Part shown: one piece after another, positions 1 through 8,519 of the stretch | Layout: every line of letters begins with the position of its first letter | How positions within the stretch are numbered: the stretch's first letter is position 1 | Assembly: GCF_029624655.1 (NCBI RefSeq) | Contig: NZ_JARRSA010000028.1 | Coordinates: 1 to 49,529 of the forward strand | DNA: 49,529 nt | Source: Roseicyclus salinarum | GTDB lineage: Bacteria > Pseudomonadota > Alphaproteobacteria > Rhodobacterales > Rhodobacteraceae | Direction: 5' to 3' | Translations under genes and position numbers: made by a program | The notes under the pieces: model-generated | Told to the model about the DNA's origin: nothing | What the model saw: only the letters and a program-made list of their open reading frames with translations | Databases searched by the model: none

Positions 1-201
1 CCCGCAGGCGCCGCACGCACGGACCGTCTCCCTGCGCCGCCCTCCGCCGGGCCGAAGCCCTGCCGCTGGCGGGCCGACAGGCCCCGGCAAGGCGTCAGCT
101 CAGCGCGCTGGACCTGCACGGCGTGCCATGTGGACGCCTTCACCCAGAACGGCAGGCCGCCCAAGGAGTGCAAGCGCGCGCTTGGACCCGCCGCGCTCTA
201 G
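1..201 (+). CDS. C-terminal end of an unknown protein (5' truncated by the window edge)
   Basis: Reading frame 1 is open from the first base to a TAG at 199-201, giving 66 residues. The last 35 or so look like real protein: Trp-Thr-Cys-Thr-Ala-Cys-His, then an Asp-Ala-Phe-Thr stretch, then Pro-Lys-Glu-Cys. This CxxCH...C pattern suggests a small zinc-ribbon-like fold. The upstream part is rich in Arg and Pro and less convincing, so the true start may lie inside the window or before it. I do not recognise a function. No start codon with a clear ribosome site is visible in the 201 bases. Confidence 0.4.
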   Translation, partial: PAGAARTDRLPAPPSAGPKPCRWRADRPRQGVSSARWTCTACHVDAFTQNGRPPKECKRALGPAAL

Positions 202-325
202 CGCCGCCCCGTGCCATCCTCGGCCGCCGCACGCCTCGCGCGCCTTGCGTTCCGCCGCCGGGCAGGCAGGATGCGCCCGCAACCGCCACGCCGCCCCGGA
301 CCGCCTCAGGAAGGACCGCCCGACC

Positions 326-1183
326 ATGCCCGACCGACAGGACACGCCACTTCCCCCGCCCGATGCCGAGGCGCGGCGCGCCGTGCGTCCCGTCATCTGC
401 TACCCGACCGAGACGCTTGCCGCGCCCGACCCCGAAGGACTGGCCGCCGCCCGAACCGGGTTGCGCAAGGTGGGCGAGGTTCTGGTCCCGCCCCGCGACG
501 CGCGGAGCTTCCGCGTGCGCGCGGGCCAGGTCTTTCGCATCACCAGCGTCGAGGGGCCGCAGGTCGGCGACCTGAACCTGTGGAATGCGCAGGACCTGTC
601 CGAGCGGTTCTATTCCGGCAAGACCCGCGCCCTGCACGGCACCCACGTCAGCACCGGCGACAGGCTGTGGTCCAGCTTCCCCTCGCTCAGGCCGATGGCG
701 ACCATCGTGGACGACACGCTCGGCTGGTACGGCATCGACGCCTATGGCGGCGGCGTCCACGACGTGATCGGCACGCGCTGCGACCCCTACACCCACGCCC
801 TCCTGTCGGGCGGGCAGTATCACCATTGCTGCCACTCGAACCTGACGCGCGCGCTGGCCGATGCGACGGGGCTGACGCTGGCCGAGGCCGAGGGGCATGT
901 CCACGATGTTCTCAACGTCTTCATGTGCACCGGCTTCACGCGCGACACCGGCCAGTATTTCATGAAGGCCAGCCCCGTGCGCCCCGGCGATCACATCGAC
1001 TTTCTCGCCGAGGTCGATCTTCTGGGCGCGCTGTCGGCCTGCCCCGGCGGCGACTGCGGGGCCGAGCATTCCTCGGACGCCGCGCCCTGCTTCCCGCTTC
1101 TCGTCGAGGTCTTCGACTGCGCGCTGACGGCCGGGCACGAGCCCCCGCCGCGCAGCCGCTACGACCGCAGCCACGGCCGCTGA
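326..1183 (+). CDS. DUF1989 / urea carboxylase-associated family protein
   Basis: The 285-residue protein belongs to the DUF1989 family, whose members were named urea carboxylase-associated proteins; some are now known as subunits of carboxyguanidine deiminase. Family features include the Gly-Asp-Leu-Asn segment after the first beta strands, the Ser-Xn-Arg-Pro-Met motif, and a Cys/His-rich stretch (Tyr-His-His-Cys-Cys-His-Ser-Asn) likely to bind metal. The ATG at 326 is preceded by AGGAAGGA, which fixes the start; the frame is open further upstream but without a better site. No urea or guanidine carboxylase and no partner DUF1989 gene is visible, so the substrate is unknown. The next gene is an ornithine decarboxylase, which hints at nitrogen or amine metabolism, but 251 bp separate them and co-transcription is doubtful. 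Confidence 0.8.
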   Translation: MPDRQDTPLPPPDAEARRAVRPVICYPTETLAAPDPEGLAAARTGLRKVGEVLVPPRDARSFRVRAGQVFRITSVEGPQVGDLNLWNAQDLSERFYSGKTRALHGTHVSTGDRLWSSFPSLRPMATIVDDTLGWYGIDAYGGGVHDVIGTRCDPYTHALLSGGQYHHCCHSNLTRALADATGLTLAEAEGHVHDVLNVFMCTGFTRDTGQYFMKASPVRPGDHIDFLAEVDLLGALSACPGGDCGAEHSSDAAPCFPLLVEVFDCALTAGHEPPPRSRYDRSHGR

Positions 1184-1220
1184 GGCGGGCCGGACCGGCC
1201 GACACGCGGTGCAAAACGCA

Positions 1221-1246
1221 GCGCCCGAAAAAAATTTCGGGGCGCC
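1221..1246 (+). terminator. Hairpin after the DUF1989 gene (possible terminator or leader element)
   Basis: GCGCCCGAAA (1221-1230) pairs with TTTCGGGGCGC (1236-1246) with one bulged G. The centre is A-rich. No T-run follows, so termination is uncertain; it could instead be part of the decarboxylase leader. Confidence 0.35.
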
Positions 1247-1320
1247 CCAAATCTATCCTTGATTCGACTCACGCTTTGCCCCAGATGCCCCCGCATAGAC
1301 GCCAACGCACGCGCCTCTGT

Positions 1321-1400
1321 CACGGGTGGCACTCGACCGGCAACCGGATCCGAACCACCGCAGTTACGTAGCGACGGTAACGTCTCCCTTGGAACTTTTC
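1321..1400 (+). promoter_or_regulatory. Structured 5' leader of the ornithine decarboxylase (candidate speF-type RNA)
   Basis: The 251-bp gap before the decarboxylase holds several short helices close to the gene. GGTGG (1325-1329) pairs with CCACC (1355-1359), enclosing CCGG-CAA-CCGG. GTTAC (1363-1367) pairs with GTAAC (1377-1381), and GACG/CGTC (1373-1376 with 1381-1384) is a mutually exclusive alternative. An RNA motif called speF is known upstream of alphaproteobacterial ornithine decarboxylase genes, and this sits where it would be expected. I cannot align it to the model here, so the identity is inference. Confidence 0.35.
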
Positions 1401-1434
1401 GGCCACCACCTGGCCGGGTCTATTGGAGATGACC

Positions 1435-2619
1435 ATGAACGCTACGTTCGCCGGCTTCCCGGCGGCTTTCGCCGCATCGTATCCTCAGCGCAGCTCGGCC
1501 CGCATCGAGGCCCATATCCGCGAGCGCCATTTCGACCGTCCGACCCTCGTCCTCGATATCGACGCGGTCGAGGCGCAGTATCACGCGCTGAAGGCGGGCC
1601 TCGGCCGCGCCGACATCCACTACGCGGTCAAGGCGAACCCCGCCCGCGAGGTCGTCGAGCGCCTCGTCGAGGTCGGATCGCACTTCGACGCGGCCTCGCG
1701 CGGCGAGATCGAGCTGTGCCTGTCGCTCGGCGCCCGCCCCGAGACGATCTCGTTCGGCAACACCGTCAAGCGGGTGTCCGACATCGCCTTCGCGCATTCC
1801 GCCGGCATCACGCTGTTCGCCGCCGACGCCGAAGAAGAGCTGGAGAAGATCGCGGCCCACGCCCCCGGCGCGCAGGTCTACATCCGTCTCATCGTCGAGG
1901 CCTCCGGCGCCGACTGGCCGCTGACGCGCAAGTTCGGCACCGCGCGCGACAAGGTCCTGTCGCTGATGGGCATGGCCCGCGATCTCGGCCTCGCGCCGGT
2001 GGGCCTGTCGTTCCACGTCGGCTCGCAGACGCGCGACCCCGCGATGTGGGAAGGCACCCTCGACCAGGTGGCGGCGGTCTGGACGCAGGCCGTCGAGGCG
2101 GGCTTCGAGCTTTCGCTCCTGAACATCGGCGGCGGCTTCCCGGCCTTCTACGGCGACGACATCCCGCATCCGACCGTCTATGCCTCTGCGGTAATGGACC
2201 GGGTCGAGGCGCGCTTTCCCGGCGCGGCGCAGATCATGGCCGAGCCCGGTCGCGGTCTGGTGGCCGAGGCCGGCATGATCGCCGCCGAGGTGCTTCTGGT
2301 GTCGCGCAAGTCCGACGACGACCTCTGCCGCTGGGTCTACCTCGACATCGGCAAGTTCTCGGGTCTGGCCGAAACCATCGACGAGGCCATCCGCTACCAG
2401 TTCACGACCGATCGCGACCACGAGGCGGCGGGTCCCTGCATCCTCGCCGGTCCCTCCTGCGACAGCGCCGACGTGCTCTACGAGAAGCGTCCCGTTTCCC
2501 TGCCGCTGGGCCTGAAGTCCGGCGACCGGGTCATCATCCGCAACTGCGGCGCCTACACGTCGAGCTATTCCTCGGTCGGCTTCAACGGCTTCCCGCCGCT
2601 GGACGTGGTGATCATCTGA
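1435..2619 (+). CDS. odc: Ornithine decarboxylase (group IV, alanine-racemase fold), PLP-dependent
   Basis: The enzyme converts ornithine (some relatives also lysine) to putrescine (or cadaverine), the entry to polyamine synthesis, in the cytoplasm. The 394-residue protein is full length for the eukaryotic-type family. The PLP lysine lies in Tyr-Ala-Val-Lys-Ala-Asn (K66). The glycine-rich phosphate-binding segment is Asn-Ile-Gly-Gly-Gly-Phe-Pro. The catalytic cysteine is in Gly-Pro-Ser-Cys-Asp-Ser (C342), followed by the conserved Cys-Gly-Ala-Tyr-Thr. Three candidate starts exist (TTG 1423, ATG 1429, ATG 1435); GGAG at 1425-1428 is correctly spaced only for 1435. The gene stands alone between a structured leader and a strong terminator, so it is probably a single-gene unit controlled through the leader. 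Ornithine versus lysine preference cannot be settled by eye. Confidence 0.9.
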   Translation: MNATFAGFPAAFAASYPQRSSARIEAHIRERHFDRPTLVLDIDAVEAQYHALKAGLGRADIHYAVKANPAREVVERLVEVGSHFDAASRGEIELCLSLGARPETISFGNTVKRVSDIAFAHSAGITLFAADAEEELEKIAAHAPGAQVYIRLIVEASGADWPLTRKFGTARDKVLSLMGMARDLGLAPVGLSFHVGSQTRDPAMWEGTLDQVAAVWTQAVEAGFELSLLNIGGGFPAFYGDDIPHPTVYASAVMDRVEARFPGAAQIMAEPGRGLVAEAGMIAAEVLLVSRKSDDDLCRWVYLDIGKFSGLAETIDEAIRYQFTTDRDHEAAGPCILAGPSCDSADVLYEKRPVSLPLGLKSGDRVIIRNCGAYTSSYSSVGFNGFPPLDVVII

Positions 2620-2624
2620 CTGCG

Positions 2625-2650
2625 AAAGGGCGCCCCCCGGGCGCCCTTTT
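2625..2650 (+). terminator. Rho-independent terminator between convergent genes
   Basis: AAAGGGCGCC (2625-2634) pairs perfectly with GGCGCCCTTT (2640-2649) around a five-base loop, ending in TTTT. The A-run on the left makes it work in both directions, serving the decarboxylase (+) and the aldo/keto reductase (-), whose stop is 5 bases away. Confidence 0.85.
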
Positions 2651-2654
2651 CGTC

Positions 2655-3635
2655 TCAGCCGTATTGCTCCACGCCGATCCACTGCGCGTCGGAATACCGC
2701 GAGCCGTGGGCGAAGCCGATTGGCAGAATCGTCTCTATCTCGGCGATGTCCTGCGGCGAAAGCGCGATCTCCGGGGCCTGCGCGAGGTCGCGAAGGTGGT
2801 CCGCGCTGCGGGTTCCGGGGATCGGAAGGACATGGTCACCCTTGTGCAGCGTCCATGCCACGGCCGTCGCGGCGGTGGACCAGCCGCGTGCGCGGCACCA
2901 GTCCCGGAAGGGCGCGATGGCGGCCGTGTTGGCCGAGTAGTTGGGTTCGGTGAAGCGGGGATTGCTGGCGCGGAAATCGCCCCTGGGGAAGGATTTCGGG
3001 TCGGGGAAGCGGTCCGCGAAGATGCCGCGTCCGACGGGCGAGAAGGCCACGAAGGTCACGCCCAGCTCCGCGCAGGCCTGCAGCATCCCCAGTTCGGGCT
3101 GCCGCGTCCACAGCGAGTATTCAGACTGCACGGCCGCGACGGGATGGACGGCGCAGGCGCGGCGCAGCGTGGCGGGCGACACCTCGGACAGGCCGATGCC
3201 GCCGATCATCCCCTCCTCGAGGAAACCCACCAGCGTGGTCATCACCTCCTCGATCGGGCGGGCGGCCTCGCGGCGGTGGATGTAGAACAGCTCCACCCGG
3301 TCGCGTCCAAGCCGCTGCAGCGAGCCCTCCAGCGAGGCGCGCAGCGCGTCCGCATCGTTGCGGAAATGGCGCTCGGGTTTGGGATAGATCCCGGCCTTGG
3401 TGGCGATGCTGACCTCCGCGCGGTGCTGCGCGAGGAAGCGGCCCATCACCGTCTCGGAGACGCCCATCCCGTAGATCTCGGCCACGTCCCAGTGATCGAC
3501 GCCCAGCACCAGCGCCTCTGCGAGGCAGGCGAAGCTTTCGTCCTCGTCGGTCGCGCCGTAGACGCCGCCGAAGCTCATGCAGCCGAGGCCGACCGCCCCC
3601 ACGGTGCGCCCCGCGAGTGTCCGTTTCAGTCTCAT
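2655..3635 (-). CDS. Aldo/keto reductase
   Basis: A 326-residue NAD(P)H-dependent oxidoreductase of the aldo/keto reductase superfamily ((beta/alpha)8 barrel, soluble). The catalytic tetrad is visible: D50 and Y55 in Asp-Val-Ala-Glu-Ile-Tyr-Gly, K80 in Ala-Thr-Lys-Ala-Gly, and His in Tyr-Ile-His-Arg. The C-terminal Ile-Pro-Gly-Thr-Arg-Ser is the usual cofactor-phosphate loop. Its ATG overlaps the stop codon of deoD by four bases (ATGA), so it is translated as the last gene of a leftward unit with deoD. The substrate is unknown; the link with a nucleoside phosphorylase could mean reduction of a sugar aldehyde, but that is a guess. Confidence 0.88.
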   Translation of the reverse strand: MRLKRTLAGRTVGAVGLGCMSFGGVYGATDEDESFACLAEALVLGVDHWDVAEIYGMGVSETVMGRFLAQHRAEVSIATKAGIYPKPERHFRNDADALRASLEGSLQRLGRDRVELFYIHRREAARPIEEVMTTLVGFLEEGMIGGIGLSEVSPATLRRACAVHPVAAVQSEYSLWTRQPELGMLQACAELGVTFVAFSPVGRGIFADRFPDPKSFPRGDFRASNPRFTEPNYSANTAAIAPFRDWCRARGWSTAATAVAWTLHKGDHVLPIPGTRSADHLRDLAQAPEIALSPQDIAEIETILPIGFAHGSRYSDAQWIGVEQYG

Positions 3636-4351
3636 GCGAAGGCCGCCTCCAGCGCGATCTCGACCATGTCCGAGAAACTGGACTGCCGATCCTCCGAGGG
3701 CAACGCCTCATGCGTCAGAAGGTGGTCCGAGATGGTCAGCACCGCCAGCGCGCGCACCCCGTGCCGCGCGGCGACCGAGTAAAGCTCGGCCGTCTCCATC
3801 TCGACGGCGAGGATGCCGTGGCGCGTCATCTGCTCGTTGAGGTCGGGGCGCTCGTCATAGAACACGTCCGAGGAATAGATCCCCCCGACATGCACGGCGC
3901 ACTCCTTCGTCCTCGCCGCGGCATGGGCCGCCGCCAAGAGGCCGAAATCGGCGCAGGGCGCGAAGTTCAGGTCGCCGAAGATGCCGCGCGAGGGCGTCGA
4001 AAGCGACGAGGACGTCATCGCCAGCACCACGTCGCGCAGGCGCACGCCATGCTGCATCGCCCCGGCCGAGCCGATGCGGATCAGCGTCCTTGCGCCGTAG
4101 TCGCGGATGAGTTCGTTGGCGTAGATCGACAGGCTGGGCATCCCCATGCCCGACCCATGGATCGTGACGCGGTGCGAATTTCCGTCCGCGCCGGTCCAGG
4201 TGCCGGTGTAGCCCAGCATCCCCCTGACCTCGTTGACGCAGACGGGATCTTCGAGAAACCGCTCGGCGGCCCACTTTGCACGAAGCGGGTCGCCGGGCAT
4301 AAGGACGGTCTCGGCGATGTCGCCTGGCGAAGCGCCGATGTGGACCGTCAT
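3632..4351 (-). CDS. deoD: Purine-nucleoside phosphorylase, DeoD type
   Basis: This cytoplasmic enzyme splits purine (deoxy)nucleosides with phosphate into base and (deoxy)ribose 1-phosphate. The 239-residue length and the motifs fit the hexameric DeoD type: Met-Pro-Gly-Asp-Pro-Leu-Arg-Ala (phosphate site), Gly-Ser-Gly-Met-Gly-Met-Pro-Ser, Arg-Ile-Gly-Ser-Ala-Gly, the substrate loop Val-Glu-Met-Glu-Thr-Ala-Glu-Leu and Ile-Ser-Asp-His (catalytic Asp). It lies three bases after the H-NS-like gene and overlaps the next gene by ATGA, so the three probably share one transcript. The deoxyribose-phosphate aldolase needed to continue the pathway is encoded nine kilobases away at 13426-14436. Confidence 0.93.
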   Translation of the reverse strand: MTVHIGASPGDIAETVLMPGDPLRAKWAAERFLEDPVCVNEVRGMLGYTGTWTGADGNSHRVTIHGSGMGMPSLSIYANELIRDYGARTLIRIGSAGAMQHGVRLRDVVLAMTSSSLSTPSRGIFGDLNFAPCADFGLLAAAHAAARTKECAVHVGGIYSSDVFYDERPDLNEQMTRHGILAVEMETAELYSVAARHGVRALAVLTISDHLLTHEALPSEDRQSSFSDMVEIALEAAFA

Positions 4352-4354
4352 CGT

Positions 4355-4660
4355 TCAGATCGCGAGATCGTCGAGGGATTTGCCCTTGGCGAGCGCGTCC
4401 TTCACCCAGGTCGGCTGGCGGCCACGGCCGGTCCAGGTCTGATCGGGGTTCGCGGGGTTCGCATATTTCGGAAGCCCCTTGGAGCCGCCCTTGTTGCTGA
4501 GGATATCCTCCAGCGAAAAGCCATGCTCCTGCGCGGCCTTTTGTGCGGCGACAAGCGCATCCTTCTTCTTGCGCTTTTCGAAATTCTTGATCTGGGCGTC
4601 CACCTGCTTCCTCAGATCATGCAACTCTTGAAGGGACAGCCTTTCGAGGTCGATTGACAT
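4355..4660 (-). CDS. H-NS family DNA-binding protein (HvrA/Spb-like)
   Basis: A 101-residue nucleoid-associated regulator. Residues 1-50 form the charged helical oligomerisation part (Leu-Gln-Glu-Leu-His-Asp-Leu-Arg and a Lys-rich helix). Residues 65-101 are the DNA-binding part, with Lys-Tyr-Ala-Asn-Pro and Thr-Trp-Thr-Gly-Arg-Gly-Arg-Gln-Pro, the signature core that inserts into AT-rich minor grooves. In Rhodobacter the closest described members are HvrA and Spb, which act on photosynthesis genes; none of those genes is in this window, so I give no symbol. An inverted repeat lies just upstream. Being three bases before deoD is unusual for a global regulator and suggests a shared promoter. 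Confidence 0.9.
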   Translation of the reverse strand: MSIDLERLSLQELHDLRKQVDAQIKNFEKRKKKDALVAAQKAAQEHGFSLEDILSNKGGSKGLPKYANPANPDQTWTGRGRQPTWVKDALAKGKSLDDLAI

Positions 4661-4680
4661 GTTATTTCCTTTGCCGTCGT

Positions 4681-4699
4681 TGCCGGAATTGATCCGGCA
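4681..4699. promoter_or_regulatory. Inverted repeat upstream of the H-NS-like gene
   Basis: TGCCGG (4681-4686) and CCGGCA (4694-4699) flank AATTGAT. It lies 20 bp before the H-NS-like start codon and 85 bp after the ecm stop. It could be an operator or a weak transcription stop for ecm; there is no T-run. Confidence 0.3.
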
Positions 4700-4783
4700 T
4701 GCGCCACATATCAGCGCGCCCCGCGAAAAGACAAGGGGTATGCCCCGGCTTGCGCGTCATCGGCAAAAAGCCGTCCGCGCGGG

Positions 4784-6751
4784 CTATTCGGCGGCGATCG
4801 AGTCCGGATCGGCCAGCGCCACGATATCCATCATGATGCGGTTCAATTCGAAATCCTTGGGCGTATAGACGCGCGCCACGCCCGATGCCGTCAGCCGGGC
4901 CGCATCCTCGTCGGGAATGATCCCGCCGACCATGACCGGAATATGGTCGAGGCCTTCCTCGCGCAACCGGTCCATGACCTCCCCGATCAACGGGACGTGA
5001 CTGCCCGACAGGATCGAAAGCCCGATCACGTCGGGGGCCTCGGCGCGGGCGGCGGCGACGATTTCGGCGGGCGTCAGCCTTATCCCCTCGTAGGAGATGT
5101 CCATGCCGCAGTCGCGCGCGCGGAACGCGATCTGCTCGGCTCCGTTGGAATGGCCGTCCAGCCCCGGCTTGCCCACGAGGAACCTCATGCGGCGGCCCAG
5201 CCTGTCGGAGACCGCGTCGACCGCCTCGCGGATCTCGTCGAGGCCTTCGGTCTTGTTGGACATGGATTTGGACACGCCCGTGGGCCCGCGATACTCGCCG
5301 TGGACGGCGCGCATGACGCCCGCCCATTCGCCCGTCGTGGCCCCGGCCTTCGCCGCCGCGATGGAGGCGGGCATGACGTTGCGCCCCTCGGCCGCCGCCT
5401 GCCGCAGGTCGGCCAGCGCCGCCTCGACCGCGTCCGTGTCCCGCGTGGCGCGCCAGTCGTTCAGCCGGGCGATCTGGTCCTGTTCGACCGCCGGATCGAC
5501 GACCATGATCCCGCCATCCTCGCCCATCAGCGGCGAGGGTTCCGATTGCGTATACCTGTTGACGCCCACGACCACGGTTTCGCCGCGCTCGATGGCGTTC
5601 ACCCGGTCGGCGTTGGATTCCACCAGCCGCGATTTCATGTAGTCGATCGCCGCGATCGCCCCGCCCATCGACTCGAGGTTGGCAAGTTCGGCGCGCGCGC
5701 CCTGCTTCAGCTCCTCGACCTTGGCGTCGACCACGGGATTGCCGTCGAAGAGGTCCCCGTATTCCAGAAGATCGGTCTCGAAGGCCATGATCTGCTGCAT
5801 CCGCATCGACCATTGCTGATCCCACGGCCGGGGCAATCCCAACGCCTCGTTCCACGCGGGCAATTGAACCGCGCGCGCGCGCGCCCTTTTCGAAAGCGTC
5901 ACCGCCAGCATCTCGATGAGAATACGGTAAACGTTGTTCTCGGGCTGCTGTTCCGTCAGTCCCAGCGAATTCACCTGCACTCCGTAGCGGAAGCGGCGGT
6001 ATTTCGGATCCTGCACCCCGTAGCGGTCCGCGCAGATCTCGTCCCAGAGATCGACGAAGGCGCGCATCTTGCACATTTCGGTGACGAAACGAATGCCCGC
6101 GTTCACGAAGAACGAGATCCGCCCGACCAGCACCGGGAAATCTTCTTCCGGCACGCGGGGCCGGAGTTCGTCGAGGACCGCGATCGCGGTTCCCAGCGCA
6201 TAGGCCAGTTCCTGTTCGGGCGTCGCGCCGGCCTCCTGCAGGTGGTAGGAGCACACGTTCATCGGGTTCCATTTCGGGACGTGCCGGTAGCAGTATTCGG
6301 CCACGTCCGCGATCATGGCGAGCGAGGGCTTCGGCGGGCAGATGTAGGTGCCGCGGCTGAGGTATTCCTTCATCAGGTCGTTCTGGACCGTGCCCTGCAG
6401 CTTCGAGACGTCCGCCCCCTGTTCCTCGGCCACCGCGATGTAAAGCGCGAGCAGCCACGGCGCGGTCGCGTTGATCGTCATGGACGTGTTCATCTGCTCC
6501 AGAGGGATCTCGTCGAACAGCGCGCGCATGTCGCCCAGATGGCTGATCGGCACGCCGACCTTGCCCACCTCGCCGCGCGACAGGACATGGTCGCTGTCGT
6601 AGCCCGTCTGGGTAGGCAGGTCGAAGGCGACCGAAAGGCCGGTCTGCCCCTTGGCGAGATTACCCCGGTAAAGCGCGTTCGAGGCCTTCGCCGTGGAATG
6701 GCCCGCATAGGTGCGGATCAGCCAGGGCTTGTCTTTCTGCATGGCGGTCAC
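4784..6751 (-). CDS. ecm: Ethylmalonyl-CoA mutase (coenzyme B12-dependent)
   Basis: This enzyme rearranges (2R)-ethylmalonyl-CoA to (2S)-methylsuccinyl-CoA, a step unique to the ethylmalonyl-CoA pathway. The 655-residue protein has the methylmalonyl-CoA-mutase barrel in roughly the first 500 residues (Trp-Leu-Ile-Arg-Thr-Tyr-Ala-Gly and Leu-Pro-Thr-Gln-Thr-Gly-Tyr-Asp near the N-terminus). A B12-binding domain follows, with Leu-Asp-Gly-His-Ser-Asn-Gly supplying the cobalt-ligand His, then the Ser-Xaa-Leu segment and Gly-Gly. This single-chain form without a small subunit, and the family wording, separate it from methylmalonyl-CoA mutase. I take the GTG at 6751 as start because GGAGG lies six bases before it; the ATG at 6742 has no well-spaced site. 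A near-consensus promoter is upstream, and crotonyl-CoA carboxylase/reductase, the enzyme acting earlier in the pathway, is close by on the other strand. Confidence 0.93.
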   Translation of the reverse strand: MTAMQKDKPWLIRTYAGHSTAKASNALYRGNLAKGQTGLSVAFDLPTQTGYDSDHVLSRGEVGKVGVPISHLGDMRALFDEIPLEQMNTSMTINATAPWLLALYIAVAEEQGADVSKLQGTVQNDLMKEYLSRGTYICPPKPSLAMIADVAEYCYRHVPKWNPMNVCSYHLQEAGATPEQELAYALGTAIAVLDELRPRVPEEDFPVLVGRISFFVNAGIRFVTEMCKMRAFVDLWDEICADRYGVQDPKYRRFRYGVQVNSLGLTEQQPENNVYRILIEMLAVTLSKRARARAVQLPAWNEALGLPRPWDQQWSMRMQQIMAFETDLLEYGDLFDGNPVVDAKVEELKQGARAELANLESMGGAIAAIDYMKSRLVESNADRVNAIERGETVVVGVNRYTQSEPSPLMGEDGGIMVVDPAVEQDQIARLNDWRATRDTDAVEAALADLRQAAAEGRNVMPASIAAAKAGATTGEWAGVMRAVHGEYRGPTGVSKSMSNKTEGLDEIREAVDAVSDRLGRRMRFLVGKPGLDGHSNGAEQIAFRARDCGMDISYEGIRLTPAEIVAAARAEAPDVIGLSILSGSHVPLIGEVMDRLREEGLDHIPVMVGGIIPDEDAARLTASGVARVYTPKDFELNRIMMDIVALADPDSIAAE

Positions 6752-6798
6752 GGGCGGCCTCCGGATTTTCGTCTCGGCAATTTCATTTCGTTCATCGC

Positions 6799-6828
6799 GG
6801 TATATGGAGAAGAATATGACCCTGTCAA
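6799..6828 (-). promoter_or_regulatory. Sigma-70-type promoter for ecm
   Basis: On the minus strand TTGACA (6828-6823) is followed after 18 bases by TATACC (6804-6799), or after 17 by ATATAC. The predicted start of transcription lies about 40-50 bases before the ecm start codon. The -35 box is a perfect consensus match. Confidence 0.65.
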
Positions 6829-6983
6829 TTCGCTGCATCGCGGCAGAGCCGGGGTGCGGGGCAGTCCCGCGCCCGTGCCGCCGCTGGCCGCGACCGCCCC
6901 GGCCAATCGCCCGCAACGCCGCGCATCCCCTCCCGAAAACGCCGTATTGTCCGCAGGCGTCATTCCTGCCACCGTTCGCGGCG

Positions 6984-8402
6984 ATGACCGGCACCGTCAC
7001 CCTGCCTCTCTGGCTGTTCCTCTTGATCCTGCTTTTCGCGGGCGTGACCTTCGCGTCGCATTTCCTGTTTCCGTCGGTGCGCTGGTATTTCCGCCGCCGC
7101 CTCGAGAACGCGGTGACGCGGCTGAACCAGAGGCTGGAGCGTCCGATCCAGCCCTTCAAGCTCGCCCGCCGCATGGATACGGTGCGCCGGCTGATCTACG
7201 ACCCCGAGGTCGCCCGCGCCATCTCGGAGCACGCCCACGAGAACGGCATCCGCGAGGACGTCGCCTTCCAGAAGGCCGAACGCTATGCCCGCGAGATCGT
7301 GCCGGGCTTTTCGGCCTTCACCTACTTCTCCTTCGCGATCCGCGCCGCCCGCCTGTTCAGCCAGTCGCTGTATCGCGTGCGCCTCGCCAATCCCAACGAG
7401 GAGGCGCTGGCCGCCATCCCCGAGGACAAGACCGTCATCTTCGTGATGAACCACCGCTCGAACATGGATTACGTCCTCGTGACCTGGCTGGTGGCCGAAC
7501 GCTCGGCGCTGGCCTACGCGGTGGGCGAATGGGCGCGGGTCTGGCCCCTCGGACAGCTGGTGCGCGCGATGGGCGGCTACTTCATCCGGCGCCGGCACAA
7601 CAACGCGCTCTACCGCAAGGTGCTGGCCCGCTATGTCCAGATGGCGACCGAGGCGGGCCTGACGCAGGCGGTCTTCCCCGAAGGCGGGCTCAGCCGGACC
7701 GGGGGGCTGGGGCGGCCCAAGCTGGGACTGATCTCCTACATTCTCGACGGGTTCGATCCGCGCACCTCGCGCGACGTCGTCTTCGTGCCCGTGGCGCTGA
7801 ACTACGACCGCGTGATGGAGGACCTCGACCTGATCGCGGCGCGCGAGAACGGCACGCGCGCCTTCCGTTTCTCGCTCAGGCCGATCTGGCGCTACCTGCG
7901 GCGGCAGATCTGGCTCAGGCTGCGGGGCAAGCTGCACCGCTACGGCTACGCCGCCGTAAGCTTCGGCGCGCCGCTCAGCCTGTCGGAGTTCATGAAGCAC
8001 CCGCACGAGGACCCCTCGCACGATCTCGGCGGCGACCTGATGGACCGCATCGCCGCCGTCATGCCGGTCACGCCCGTGCCGCTCGTCGCGCACCTGGTGG
8101 CGCAGGGCGCGGAGACCGAAGCCGCGCTGCGCGACGCCGCCCACGAGGCGATGGCCGCCGCGCGCGACAGGGGCATCACGCTGCTTGTTCCGCGCGGCGA
8201 CGAGGCCGACACCGTCGAGGCCGGCCTTCGCGCCTTCACCGTGCGGCGGATGCTCGTGATCGGCGAGGACGGCAGCCTCGCCTTCACCGAACAGGGCAGG
8301 CGCCTCGTGGATTTCTACGCGGCGTCCGTCGCGCACCTGTTCCCCGAAACGGCCAGGGAAGACGCCCGCGAGGTCGCTGCCGTCGTATCGAGTGCGACAT
8401 AA
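6984..8402 (+). CDS. PlsB-like (glycerol-3-phosphate/1-acyl-glycerol-3-phosphate) acyltransferase
   Basis: A 472-residue membrane-associated acyltransferase that probably transfers a fatty acyl group in phospholipid synthesis. One transmembrane helix is at residues 7-25. The catalytic HxxxxD motif is Asn-His-Arg-Ser-Asn-Met-Asp (H157, D162). The second block is Phe-Pro-Glu-Gly-Gly-Leu-Ser-Arg-Thr-Gly, which binds glycerol phosphate in PlsB, and the fourth is Val-Pro-Val-Ala-Leu-Asn-Tyr-Asp. Start: the ATG at 6984 gives the family-like N-terminus, though no strong ribosome site is visible. It lies between ecm (divergent) and ccr (same strand, 117 bp on). The family is well supported; glycerol 3-phosphate versus lysophosphatidate as acceptor is not decided. 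Its tie to the ethylmalonyl-CoA genes is positional only. Confidence 0.85.
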   Translation: MTGTVTLPLWLFLLILLFAGVTFASHFLFPSVRWYFRRRLENAVTRLNQRLERPIQPFKLARRMDTVRRLIYDPEVARAISEHAHENGIREDVAFQKAERYAREIVPGFSAFTYFSFAIRAARLFSQSLYRVRLANPNEEALAAIPEDKTVIFVMNHRSNMDYVLVTWLVAERSALAYAVGEWARVWPLGQLVRAMGGYFIRRRHNNALYRKVLARYVQMATEAGLTQAVFPEGGLSRTGGLGRPKLGLISYILDGFDPRTSRDVVFVPVALNYDRVMEDLDLIAARENGTRAFRFSLRPIWRYLRRQIWLRLRGKLHRYGYAAVSFGAPLSLSEFMKHPHEDPSHDLGGDLMDRIAAVMPVTPVPLVAHLVAQGAETEAALRDAAHEAMAAARDRGITLLVPRGDEADTVEAGLRAFTVRRMLVIGEDGSLAFTEQGRRLVDFYAASVAHLFPETAREDAREVAAVVSSAT

Positions 8403-8519
8403 TATTTCGCGAAAACCAATTTCCGGTTTGCTTTATTGCGTGGCCATCCTTATGTCTCGCTGCAACAGCATATCGCGATTCCGCATTGCGGCATCGCCAC
8501 GTCCACCGGAGACCCGCCC

